48,726 bases of DNA from Psychrobacter ciconiae. Its GTDB lineage: Bacteria; Pseudomonadota; Gammaproteobacteria; Pseudomonadales; Moraxellaceae. The stretch covers positions 1 to 48,726 of the forward strand of contig NZ_CAJGYV010000002.1 in NCBI RefSeq assembly GCF_904846055.1. Reading direction: 5' to 3'. The translations under genes and the position numbers were made by a program. The notes under the pieces are model-generated. The model made no database searches. It was not told the DNA's origin and saw only the letters and a list, made by a program, of their open reading frames with translations. This document shows, one piece after another, positions 39,345 through 47,707 of this stretch. Position 1 is the first letter of the stretch; each line of letters opens with the position of its first letter.

Positions 39345-39954
39345 TTTCGTCTAAGCCATGTCCTGTAAGCATTTCAGGGGGGTCTAAAAACTCTTTTAAA
39401 AACTATATAAAAATAATAAAAAAAGAGCCAATCGCAAAATTTAGCTTTTCAGCATAAATTTACTGGCAATTCAGCTCTTTTTTTTGAGAAATTTTTAAAC
39501 GCTTTTTTTTGGCATCTTAAGTTTGGTGAGAACTAACCATTGACAATGGCTTTAGAAACACCATAGAAGCCCAAGAACAGGCTTGAAAATCACTTTTGGT
39601 ATGTAATACCACAGCTACCTTTGGAACGCCTTATAGAGCACTACAGCAGCAACCACGAAAACGGAAGCAAAATTTAGAGAATTTAATGGAAAATAAGAGA
39701 ATATTCCGCGCGGCTGCCAAAGCGCAGTTTAAAAACGCTCAGAAAGCCTCTTAAAATGCCCGTAGCGCTTTTGAAAAGCAGTTTTTATGCTAGGGTAGCC
39801 AAAAGTTTCTAAAGCGCCTTAAATCGCATTACAGAGCGTTTTAGCGACATAGCAGATATTACGGAAATTCTCAGCACACCCAATTCAGTAAAATCTGCCA
39901 TCATGACCACCTAGCGGATAGCTATCCAAAAGCTCTACAGCTAGCGTAATTACC
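39345..39954. other. Non-coding origin-proximal stretch
   Basis: This 610-bp stretch has no ORF that I can support. It holds A/T-rich runs near 39410-39500 and a short palindrome TGGTATGTAATACCA (39597-39611). It may contain the unwinding element, host-factor sites or a small RNA, none of which I can prove. Confidence 0.5.
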
Positions 39955-40353
39955 CTAAAATCTTAGCTCATTGTCCGCTTGGGTACGCGGATCGCCATAT
40001 AAATCGGCTTGCCTCGTTGCTTCCTCCTGCGGTTCAGTTTTAACCTCGGCTTTAGCTCTAGGCGGCTCAAAACTGCTTTGGGTCACCTTCAATCCCTTTT
40101 CGATATTTTTTTGCAAATTATCAGCAACGTTTGCCAGCAAAGAGCGCTTGCTTTTGGCTTTGAGGTATTTAACGTTGTTGTATTCGCTCAGAAAGATTTC
40201 TTGCAGAACCTCTTGATTATTATCAGCCAATGCTTTAGCCAACCACTCGCCTAAAATCAGCTGAATCTCTGCTTTGTCTTTGTTCAACTCATCTTGCAGC
40301 TCTTGAAGTCTTCTGCGCTTTTCTGCAAATAAATTATCGTCCAAAATCGACAT
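39955..40353 (-). CDS. Probable mobilization accessory protein
   Basis: The 132-residue, highly charged protein is predicted mostly helical. An N-terminal coiled coil reads FAEKRRRLQELQDELNKDKA, and the C-terminal tail is glutamate- and proline-rich. It is divergent from the relaxase gene, with the oriT-like palindrome between them. MobC-type accessory proteins of MOBQ plasmids sit in this place. No clear family match by eye, so the function is from context. Confidence 0.6.
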   Translation of the reverse strand: MSILDDNLFAEKRRRLQELQDELNKDKAEIQLILGEWLAKALADNNQEVLQEIFLSEYNNVKYLKAKSKRSLLANVADNLQKNIEKGLKVTQSSFEPPRAKAEVKTEPQEEATRQADLYGDPRTQADNELRF

Positions 40354-40491
40354 TGATTTATCCTTTCTTAGCCAACTATGATAATCTGGATGCTAACCAA
40401 AATTGACGATGGTAGCAAGTGTGCAAAAATCGCAATCGCGCGGCCTTTTGCGGGATTGCAGATTTTTAACCCTCTGTTAAGAGCGAACTTA

Positions 40492-40544
40492 GGAGTTTAT
40501 GTAAAAAAGACCCACAAGGGGCGCTATTTTTTTACATAAACTCC
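40492..40544. other. oriT: oriT-like inverted repeat
   Basis: Perfect 17-bp arms GGAGTTTATGTAAAAAA and TTTTTTACATAAACTCC flank 19 bp including CCCACAAGGGGCG. They lie in the 259-bp gap between the divergent accessory gene and the relaxase gene. A G/C-rich run (40553-40580, with GGGGG and CCCCC words) follows and may hold the nick region. The position and structure fit an origin of transfer. Confidence 0.65.
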
Positions 40545-40612
40545 GTCGTCCGGCTGGGGGCGAACCCCCTACAACCCCCAAAAAATCATCTCTCAATATT
40601 GGGTTTTTTACT

Positions 40613-43261
40613 ATGAATAATAAAGGGTTTCATCTGGCGGTTAGCGCCGTTAGTAAGGCGAAAAATCATAGCGTGGTGGCAAAGTCGGCTTATAATTCTG
40701 GCTCAAAACTGGTTGATGAACAGTCAGGAGTCGTCCACGATTACACCAGTAAAGCTAAAGACAAAATCTTAAATTTAGTGGACAGTGATGGTACTAAATA
40801 CACGCAAGTTGTTGAGAAAAATGTGGTGCATACGGCGTTGTTAACGCCAACTATTGCTGGGGATCTAGCAGTGACACGTGAGGGTTTCTGGAATGATATT
40901 GAACGCATTGAGACTCGTAAAAACGCGCAATTGGGTACTGAGATTGATGTGATGTTTCCTGATGGGATCACCGCGGATCAGCGTATAGTTCTGGCCGAGC
41001 GCTACGCTCAAACCTTATCTGATCGCTATAACGTGCTTGTCGATGTGGCCATTCATCGGCCCCACAGTCACGAGAAACATGTGGGGGAGGTTGAAGTGGT
41101 TGAGCTGACCAGTCGTAACTTTCATGCCCATATTTTACTCTCAAGCCGTGAGATAGTAGCGGATGTTGAGGGTTATGCTTTATCAGCACGCAAGAATTGG
41201 TTGCAGTGGTCAACGGAGGAGCGGTTATCTAAGGGGTTAAACGGACGCGGCGATGAGCTTAAATATCAACGCACCCTTTGGGCGGATATGGCCAATGAGC
41301 TACTGCCTAAGAATAAAACCATTAGTGAGAAATCCTACCGTGAGCTGGGCATCAATCGTTTGCCAAAAATGAAACTGGGTAAATCACTATATAAGGATAT
41401 TCTCAAAGGCAATCGTTCAGTGATTCACGAGTACAACGAGACGATTGATGAGATCAATGCTTACATTGAAAAAAATGGTTTAGTAATTGAGTACGACGAC
41501 AAGGGACGTATTGACCTAGAAAGCAATGAACAAGAGGTTAACGGCGTCACAATACATTATAAAAAGCGTAAACCCTTTGCGCGAATTGAGCTCAGTAATA
41601 TCCGCTTTGTAGATCCTGCCGCTGAACTTGAACCCGCTATCCCTAAAAGTAACAGTCAGACGCATAGTGATGCGGCCAATGATCACGTACTTGATGAGCT
41701 TTTAGCAATCTCAGCCGACTTTGTGAGTCAAAAAAAGATGGTACGCAGCGCCTTATTTTCAACCATTGATGCGCTGCATGAAGAGTTAGCGCACCAGTCT
41801 AAACAGATTATTACCATTGATAAAAACATTAAGAGTACCCAGCGGTTCACCGAGGAGGTGGGACAGGATTTTAGTGACCCCCGCCAAAAAATGATTGAGC
41901 TTGCCGGGCAGATAAGCACAAAAGAGCAAAGTGAGGCACTAAAGGCGGCTTTAGCGTTGGTTGAGCAGTTTAGACAAGATGATACCCTACAAACGCGCCG
42001 CGCCGTTACAAGTCTTGAGAAGCAACTGTCACAGATTGATAAAATAGTGCTGAATAATAAAGCGATGCTAGAAAAGCTGATCCCGCTTAATAATGAAGTC
42101 ATTGCTGACTACAAAGGGTTAAAGGCCACCCTAAAACCATTTGCCGCAAAGCTGAATAAACTGGCGACTGGCTTTAAAGCACTTGATGAGATTGATATTG
42201 AAAAATCCGACTTATCCTTACAGTGGGATCAAGCGTTTGCGGATCTACAAGAGATAGATATCACCAATAACATGGATACTTATCATAAGTTTGCTGCATT
42301 TGCAGATCTGGACGTTGAGCGCTTTAAGTACCTTGAAAAAGAACGTGAGGCGCTCAGTACGTTAAAAGCGGTAGAGATAGACGCGGATGCTGACACTCGT
42401 TTGACGGCCTTGGCTGCCGATATTAAAGCGTTTAAGACTGCCAATGATAACGACATCAAACAGTTAAAGCAGCAAATTAATACCAGTCAGAAAACCTATC
42501 AGCGCCTATCGCCGTTTTATGAGCAGCGTATCGATTTGCTTGATCAAAGTGAGGCAGTAATCGTGCAAGATAGTGATTTATACGATGAAATTACTCAAAC
42601 CAAGACCACTCAACTAAATGCAGATCGGCTTGAGGACTGGCGCAACCGTACGATGGCTCTGCATCAGCGCCTCATTAACGATCATGAACAGGCACTGCTT
42701 AAGGAAGAAGCTGAGCGCGCACGAGAGGAGGCTTTGATCAGGCGGCGAGAAACCTTACAACAGAGGCGGCAGCAGGCATCTCTTAAGCGTCAGCGAATCA
42801 ATGAGACCAAAGCATATCGAGATCGATTTGACAATTTAGTGGTACGGGTGCGTAACCGCGTTAATACCCTTGATTTTAAGGCCGTTGATGCACCGATCGA
42901 AGTGATCAACGCGGCTGAGGCGGTTGCCGCACAAGCATTTATATTCACTACTCTAAAACACACTGACAGCTTTACGACACTACAAAAAAGTTTACGAGAC
43001 ACCGATGCTAAAAAAATTGCAACGCAGGTGCAGAAGGCAGCAACGACGCTATGGCAACAGCTTGAGCGCTTGCCTGACAATCAAGATAAGGTCGAGGTGT
43101 TAACGAAAATCAATGAGCGCTTTGAGCACGTTCCTGCTATCACCATAGATGGGGCAACGCTCACGCAAACTGTGACAGATCACCTGCAAAAAACGAAGAA
43201 CGCCATCCAAGCGCATGAACAAGCACAAACACGCCGCTACTCCTCACCACGCCCATTTTAG
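40613..43261 (+). CDS. mobA: MobA/MobL-family relaxase (MOBQ)
   Basis: The 882-residue relaxase nicks oriT and leads strand transfer. The N-terminal domain has the likely catalytic tyrosine Y27 in AKSAYNSGSKL and the metal-binding histidines H171 and H173 in SRNFHAHILLSSRE. H148 and H151 lie upstream in AIHRPHSHEKH. From about residue 350 to the end it is a long helical, coiled-coil-rich region with no primase or helicase motif that I can see. It overlaps no neighbour if the next gene starts at 43287. Confidence 0.9.
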   Translation: MNNKGFHLAVSAVSKAKNHSVVAKSAYNSGSKLVDEQSGVVHDYTSKAKDKILNLVDSDGTKYTQVVEKNVVHTALLTPTIAGDLAVTREGFWNDIERIETRKNAQLGTEIDVMFPDGITADQRIVLAERYAQTLSDRYNVLVDVAIHRPHSHEKHVGEVEVVELTSRNFHAHILLSSREIVADVEGYALSARKNWLQWSTEERLSKGLNGRGDELKYQRTLWADMANELLPKNKTISEKSYRELGINRLPKMKLGKSLYKDILKGNRSVIHEYNETIDEINAYIEKNGLVIEYDDKGRIDLESNEQEVNGVTIHYKKRKPFARIELSNIRFVDPAAELEPAIPKSNSQTHSDAANDHVLDELLAISADFVSQKKMVRSALFSTIDALHEELAHQSKQIITIDKNIKSTQRFTEEVGQDFSDPRQKMIELAGQISTKEQSEALKAALALVEQFRQDDTLQTRRAVTSLEKQLSQIDKIVLNNKAMLEKLIPLNNEVIADYKGLKATLKPFAAKLNKLATGFKALDEIDIEKSDLSLQWDQAFADLQEIDITNNMDTYHKFAAFADLDVERFKYLEKEREALSTLKAVEIDADADTRLTALAADIKAFKTANDNDIKQLKQQINTSQKTYQRLSPFYEQRIDLLDQSEAVIVQDSDLYDEITQTKTTQLNADRLEDWRNRTMALHQRLINDHEQALLKEEAERAREEALIRRRETLQQRRQQASLKRQRINETKAYRDRFDNLVVRVRNRVNTLDFKAVDAPIEVINAAEAVAAQAFIFTTLKHTDSFTTLQKSLRDTDAKKIATQVQKAATTLWQQLERLPDNQDKVEVLTKINERFEHVPAITIDGATLTQTVTDHLQKTKNAIQAHEQAQTRRYSSPRPF

Positions 43262-43286
43262 GCGGCATTATAATAATGAGTACCCC

Positions 43287-44243
43287 ATGAATAAAGACAA
43301 TAGCAATGAGCAAGACATACACGATCAACTTGTTAACCTAGTGACTTCATTGACTCCGGTCATTGGGGCCTTGCGTGAGCTGATTAAGCGAGCCGATGAT
43401 GCGGTAGCGAGGCGGCTTGAGCGTTCGCTTAGCGGTATTGATAGCAAGGTGAGTGAGGTGTCTTCTGCCATTAAGGAATTAGGTAGTAGCGCAAGCACGA
43501 CTTCGCAGGCATTGAGTCAGTATCAAGAACTCGTGTTAAAGCAGCTTCAAGCAGCAGTGACGGCTTTCACTGACAATGAGATGCCGCGTCGTTATGATGA
43601 CAAAATAGCGGGCATCATCACCGATATGAAACAGCAGATTGATACGGCTGTAGAGTCGGTCGTCACTGCTAAAAACGATAGCATAGAGGTGCAAATCAGT
43701 ACCATGCAAGGAGTTGCTGATAAACTTAGCGAAAGCGCTGACAATCTAGCACTATTCTCCAATCAGTACCAAGCTGGTCATAAGCAGATTATTGAAGATA
43801 TTGAGACCTTTGAGGCCACTACCAAAACGCGGATTGAGCAGGTCGAGGCTAGAGCTAGTAAAGACTTGGACAAAATTCATAAGTCCATTGAGACTATGAG
43901 TATTAAAAGGATTGCAGCCGCTGTCGCAGCGGGTACGATGGCTGTGATAATAAGTTTGGTGGCCCTGGTATTTTGGTATGTGCCAAGCTTTGATGAGATT
44001 GCAGAGATGAAATACCAGCAAGCAGAGCTACAGCGCGGCATCGATGAGCTTGAAACGGGGTGGAAGCAGGCATTTGATGACGCTCAAAGTCAGCAGATTA
44101 TTCTGGCTTGTGATGTTAATGAAGCGCAGCCTGATGCAATCAGCTGGTGCGTTAGAGCAGACAGTAAGAGTGTTTTGAGAGATGAAAGAGGCTTTGTTTA
44201 TTATAAAATAGCTGGGGTGCCGCGTGCAAAGCCGACTGAGTAA
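43287..44243 (+). CDS. Membrane-anchored coiled-coil mobilization protein (MobB-like)
   Basis: I chose the ATG giving MNKDNSNEQDIHDQ (318 residues). An in-frame ATG 72 bp upstream lies inside mobA and adds histidine-rich residues that match the mobA tail in another frame. The protein is mostly coiled coil, with one transmembrane segment at about 208-232 (AAAVAAGTMAVIISLVALVF) and a short C-terminal domain with two cysteines (LACDVNEAQ, ISWCVRAD). The layout resembles MobB/MbeB proteins that tether the relaxosome to the membrane. A strong terminator follows. Confidence 0.65.
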   Translation: MNKDNSNEQDIHDQLVNLVTSLTPVIGALRELIKRADDAVARRLERSLSGIDSKVSEVSSAIKELGSSASTTSQALSQYQELVLKQLQAAVTAFTDNEMPRRYDDKIAGIITDMKQQIDTAVESVVTAKNDSIEVQISTMQGVADKLSESADNLALFSNQYQAGHKQIIEDIETFEATTKTRIEQVEARASKDLDKIHKSIETMSIKRIAAAVAAGTMAVIISLVALVFWYVPSFDEIAEMKYQQAELQRGIDELETGWKQAFDDAQSQQIILACDVNEAQPDAISWCVRADSKSVLRDERGFVYYKIAGVPRAKPTE

Positions 44244-44347
44244 AGGCGTATGGTAATAGTGAGCTATATTGCCCAAAAGTGCGTCTTCTGAAACATATAA
44301 GACTGAAAAAAGGCTTGTTTGATTGTCGTTATCTTTGTCTATATTAA

Positions 44348-44378
44348 AAAGCCAGATAATGACACTTTATCTGGCTTT
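44348..44378. terminator. Terminator after the mob genes
   Basis: Perfect 12-bp arms AAAGCCAGATAA and TTATCTGGCTTT flank a 7-nt loop. A-rich on one side and T-rich on the other, so it could work in both directions. Confidence 0.88.
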
Positions 44379-44434
44379 AAGGGTTATTGTTTCTTGTTAA
44401 ACAAGAAGTCTGTAAATATAAGCTAAAGTGACTA

Positions 44435-45275
44435 GGGCGTGTCTTCAATTCATCTTACAATGAATGATAGTACAGGCCAGATAAAGCATTGACTTAAAAT
44501 TACGAGCTAACTTTTCATAGCGAGTGGCGATACTACGAAAGTGTTTAAGCCTTGCAAACATATTTTCAACAAGATGACGCAGCTTGTACAAGTAGCTATC
44601 AAATTCTGGATTAGGCTGTTTGGCATTCTTCCTTTTAGGAACGACAGGTATCATATTATGGCTTCGAGCTTTATCTCTGATAGCCTCTGAGTCATAGCCC
44701 TTATCAGCGATAAAGTAATCAGCCTGTCCAATCATGTCAATCAATTCACCTGCAACTTGACTGTCGTGGACGTCACCCCCAGTGATTTTAAAATCGAGCG
44801 GATATCCATCGGCATCACAGGATAGGTGTATCTTTGTAGTTGCACCGCCACGACTTCGTCCAATTGCTCGATCTTCACCACGCCGAGCTCCACTTGCATG
44901 CTGGTGACAGCGAACATAGCTTCCGTCTGTGAATACCCATTCCGTATCAACTTCTTTTCGTAGGCTAAAAAAAAATTCTCCCATAAACCAGTTTTCGACC
45001 ATCGATTAAAGCGACTATAAGCTGTTTTCCACGAACACAATTCTTTAGGTATGTCACGCCAAGGGGCGCCTGTGCGTAGCTTCCACAGTATGGCTTCCAT
45101 GACCTCTCGACTGTTTTGAGTTTGATAGCAGCCATGCTGTGTCATTGTTGATTGCAATTGATCCCAAAGCGTATCTGTTAGTGCTGTTCTTGCCATGACT
45201 TATACTTCTCGCATCGTCTCAATAGATGCGGTATTGTAACTATTATTTATCGCTTATCCAATTGAAGACACGCCC
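44435..45275 (-). mobile_element. IS5-family (IS427-type) insertion sequence
   Basis: Perfect inverted ends GGGCGTGTCTTCAATT (44435 on) and AATTGAAGACACGCCC (ending 45275) give an 841-bp element. It is flanked by TA within C-TA-G on both sides, i.e. insertion into CTAG with TA duplicated, typical of the IS427 group. The insertion preserves the TAG stop of the neighbouring 91-residue gene. Confidence 0.9.
44445..45196 (-). CDS. IS5-family transposase made by frameshifting
   Basis: The first frame (45196 down) gives MARTALTDTLWDQLQSTMTQ to GLWENFFLAY. The second frame (to 44445) gives GEFFFSLRKEVDTEWVFTDG and carries the DDE residues (VFTDGSYVR, IADKGYD, LVENMFARLKHFR). The frames meet at a run of nine A/T at 44967-44975, the usual programmed-frameshift site in IS427 elements. 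The element is probably functional. Confidence 0.85.
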
Positions 45276-45550
45276 TAGGCTGCTTGGTCAGTGTAAGCTG
45301 TGACCAACTCTATAAAAGCAGTTTCAAGGATGCTTAAAGTGTAGTCGTCAACGATAAGACCATCATCCAGCTGTCGTTGTACCCAGACATAAACCGCTTC
45401 ATCATTATAAAGAATAGCGTCAACACCCAGTAATGATGCCAGCTGTACGCCTTGCTGTATTTGTAAGCTTGATAACAGCTGAGAAGCTAAGGCTTTAGTC
45501 TGTTCGCTAAACCATGTGCAGCTGTTGAGCCGCGATAGATTGTTATTCAT
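45275..45550 (-). CDS. Small protein of unknown function
   Basis: The 91-residue acidic helical protein (SRLNSCTWFSEQTKALASQL, then VWVQRQLDDGLIVDDYTLSI) has no recognised domain. The TAG stop straddles the IS boundary, but the pre-insertion CTAG would give the same stop, so the gene is complete. It follows an XRE-type regulator on the same strand, with two similar palindromic repeats between them, suggesting regulation by that protein. Confidence 0.6.
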   Translation of the reverse strand: MNNNLSRLNSCTWFSEQTKALASQLLSSLQIQQGVQLASLLGVDAILYNDEAVYVWVQRQLDDGLIVDDYTLSILETAFIELVTAYTDQAA

Positions 45551-45589
45551 TAGTATTCTCCTGCAGATTATTGTGTGTAAATAATGGAT

Positions 45590-45671
45590 AAAATGACTTT
45601 CTACAGGTCAAATTATACCTACATTTTAATCTATTGCAAGAGAAAATGACCTTCTATAGGTCTTTTTATAC
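45590..45671. promoter_or_regulatory. Pair of 29-bp direct repeats with palindromic core
   Basis: 45590-45618 and 45643-45671 share AAAATGAC-YTTCTAY-AGGTC and a TATAC end. The second contains the perfect palindrome GACCT-TCTAT-AGGTC, and the first a one-change version. The repeats lie 53 bp apart (about five helical turns) upstream of the 91-residue gene, and look like operator sites. Confidence 0.65.
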
Positions 45672-45706
45672 TTTTAAAGGTGATAATGTCTTATGAGCGA
45701 AGGTGT

Positions 45707-45931
45707 TCACTCAGGTGATTCACTGCTGTCCTCATTTATGATTTCATATAAATCACCAACATTGATTCTAAGATACGTGCATAAAGACTCGATGACATCT
45801 AGATCAACTCGGGTGGCTTCTTCATGATACATGCGAGTAATGGTGCCACGATTGATACCAGTATCTCTTGCGACATCGGCAATTTTAAGGCGTCTTTCGC
45901 CCATGATGGTCGATAAGTGACACTTCACCAT
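45707..45931 (-). CDS. XRE-family HTH regulator
   Basis: The 74-residue Cro/CI-type DNA-binding protein has the helix-turn-helix IADVARDTGINRGTITRMYH and the tail LDVIESLCTYLRINVGDLYE typical of YozG-like single-domain regulators. It lies upstream of the 91-residue gene on the same strand and probably binds the palindromic repeats between them. Confidence 0.85.
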   Translation of the reverse strand: MVKCHLSTIMGERRLKIADVARDTGINRGTITRMYHEEATRVDLDVIESLCTYLRINVGDLYEIINEDSSESPE

Positions 45932-46068
45932 AATGGTTTCCTCATTAACGATTAGTGGTTTTTGATTGGTGAGCGGATTATAACGAATATGAGCGGCTAA
46001 AGTATTCCTTTTAGTAGCTCAAATTGATATCCAATAGCGGCAATTTACCTAGTAGTAGGCAGTTTATT

Positions 46069-46158
46069 ATGCTGTCTTTGATACAGGACGTCTATCATGA
46101 TGGATATGCGCTAGTTAGAAAAGGCGATGCTATTTTTACTATGAAGTATTGCTATTAG
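46069..46158 (+). CDS. Possible 29-residue peptide
   Basis: ATG at 46069 opens a short frame, MLSLIQDVYHDGYALVRKGD and nine more residues, ending TAG, just before the repeat array. Residue make-up looks protein-like, but there is no clear ribosome site and no known match. It could be a real peptide, the remains of a gene, or chance. The rest of 45932-46182 holds only the promoter of the XRE gene. Confidence 0.25.
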   Translation: MLSLIQDVYHDGYALVRKGDAIFTMKYCY

Positions 46159-46182
46159 TAGTGATGTGACGTACATTTTTAG

Positions 46183-46504
46183 TTATACTTATATACTTAT
46201 ATACTTATATACTTATATACTTATATACTTATATACTTATATACTTATATACTTATATACTTATATACTTATATACTTATATACTTATATACTTATATAC
46301 TTATATACTTATATACTTATATACTTATATACTTATATACTTATATACTTATATATATACTTATATACTTATATACTTATATACTTATATACTTATATAC
46401 TTATATACTTATATACTTATATACTTATATACTTATATACTTATATACTTATATACTTATATACTTATATACTTATATACTTATATACTTATATACTTAT
46501 ATAC
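46183..46504. repeat. Array of 39 tandem 8-bp units (TTATATAC), likely centromere or promoter array
   Basis: Twenty perfect TTATATAC units (46189-46348), one 12-bp variant TTATATATATAC (46349-46360) and eighteen more perfect units (46361-46504) follow a partial copy at 46183. The array ends 28 bp before the parA ATG. Short direct-repeat arrays upstream of parA serve as centromeres bound by ribbon-helix-helix ParB proteins on other plasmids, which fits here. The reading frame through it (YTYILIYL repeats) is not a gene. Confidence 0.85.
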
Positions 46505-46532
46505 TTAATGCGTACTACAGGGATCTGTATTT

Positions 46533-47171
46533 ATGAAAGTAATCGCGGTATTAAATCAAAAAGGTGGCAGCGGCAAGACTACCATCGCAACGCATCTGGC
46601 TCGTGGCTTACAGTTAAAAGGCCATAGTGTTCTGCTAGTAGATAGCGATCAGCAGGGCAGTGCGCGTGACTGGAGAGCGGTTGATGAAGACAATCCGGTA
46701 CCAGTGATCGGGCTCGACAGACCAACACTTGATAAAGATTTAAAAAGCGTCTCTGATAAAGATTATGTGGTGATCGATGGATCGCCGCAAGCTACTAGTC
46801 TGGCTATTTCTGCTATAAAAGCGGCTGATTTTATATTGATTCCGGTGCAGCCGAGCCCCTATGATATCTGGGCGACCAGCGATTTGGTTGATTTAGTGCA
46901 GCAGCGTATTGAGATGATGGATGGCCAACTAAAGGCAGCCTTTGTCGTCTCACGCGCCATTCAAAATACTAATATTGGTAAAGAGGTTGCAACCGCGCTG
47001 CTTGATTATAATATTCCGGTATTAGAGACCAGAGTGATGCAGCGAGTTGCTTATCCTAATAGTGCTGCCCTTGGTAAGACCGTATTTGATACCGAATCGC
47101 CTAGTAGTAATGCGATACAAGAGATAACAGCATTGGTCAGTGAGATTCAAATATTTTTTGGTGAGGAGTAA
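46533..47171 (+). CDS. parA: ParA-type partition ATPase
   Basis: The 212-residue deviant-Walker ATPase has KGGSGKTTIATHLARGL (Walker A with signature lysine), VLLVDSDQQGSARDW and YVVIDGSPQ (Walker B region). It has no N-terminal helix-turn-helix, so it belongs to the small type Ib ParA group, whose autoregulation is done by the ParB-like partner. It is followed after 3 bp by parB. The 8-bp repeat array lies directly upstream. Confidence 0.93.
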   Translation: MKVIAVLNQKGGSGKTTIATHLARGLQLKGHSVLLVDSDQQGSARDWRAVDEDNPVPVIGLDRPTLDKDLKSVSDKDYVVIDGSPQATSLAISAIKAADFILIPVQPSPYDIWATSDLVDLVQQRIEMMDGQLKAAFVVSRAIQNTNIGKEVATALLDYNIPVLETRVMQRVAYPNSAALGKTVFDTESPSSNAIQEITALVSEIQIFFGEE

Positions 47172-47174
47172 GTC

Positions 47175-47384
47175 ATGAGTTTATCAGCAGGTCGTCCTAG
47201 TAAGAACGTTAAGGATCAATTGGCTTTATCGGATGTGACGGACAGTCCCAAAAAGACGGTACGCGTGAATTTTAATTTAGATGAAGATAAACACATTGCG
47301 CTCAAGCGGTACGCGCTTGAAAGCCGAAAAACGGTGACTGAGTTGTTGACTGAAATGATTGAGGAAAAGTTGGTTGAGCGATAG
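47175..47384 (+). CDS. parB: Ribbon-helix-helix ParB-like centromere-binding protein
   Basis: The 69-residue protein has a basic flexible N terminus (GRPSKNVKDQL) and a ribbon-helix-helix domain (KKTVRVNFNLDEDKHIALKR, then SRKTVTELLTEMIEEKL). This is the usual partner of type Ib ParA; it binds short direct repeats and represses the operon. A hairpin at 47384-47410 (GGTATA ... TATACC around TTCG) follows and may end the transcript. Confidence 0.82.
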   Translation: MSLSAGRPSKNVKDQLALSDVTDSPKKTVRVNFNLDEDKHIALKRYALESRKTVTELLTEMIEEKLVER

Positions 47385-47707
47385 GTATAAAAAATTCGTT
47401 TTTCTATACCTATAAAAAGGATATGTATAAAAAACTCAAAAAATTACACATATCGTCGAACGCTGTGCACCTTACTAGTATCATCAGATGCTTGTTTTCT
47501 TAAGCCAGACGCAGAAGCAAGCTGTAAAGAAAATGCCCATGGCAAAACAAGCACTGTTTCCTATATCAGCACCATATAATAGAACCAAAAACGGTTAGCA
47601 GTGCTAAGGTATATTGCCCTTAATCAAAGCGTAGTCAATAACGATTTAAGTTACACAAAACATAAGGGGCTTCTAGCCCCATCATTATTCCTATAGGATT
47701 TTTTATC
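47385..47707 (+). promoter_or_regulatory. Intergenic region upstream of hsdM
   Basis: This 323-bp stretch has no gene. It starts with the GGTATA/TATACC hairpin (47384-47410) and a related A-rich block (47421-47453), and ends with hairpin GGGGCT-TCT-AGCCCC (47666-47680) about 27 bp before the hsdM ATG. The last could sit in the hsdM leader; the hsd promoter must lie between. Confidence 0.5.

Noticed and set aside
39206..39457. 83-residue open frame with repeated SYLAVNP
   Set aside because: It is the translation of the 21-bp iterons; the region is the replication origin.
46166..46627. 153-residue open frame rich in YTYILIYL repeats
   Set aside because: It is only the translation of the 8-bp TTATATAC array running into the parA start in another frame. 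No ribosome site and no plausible protein.
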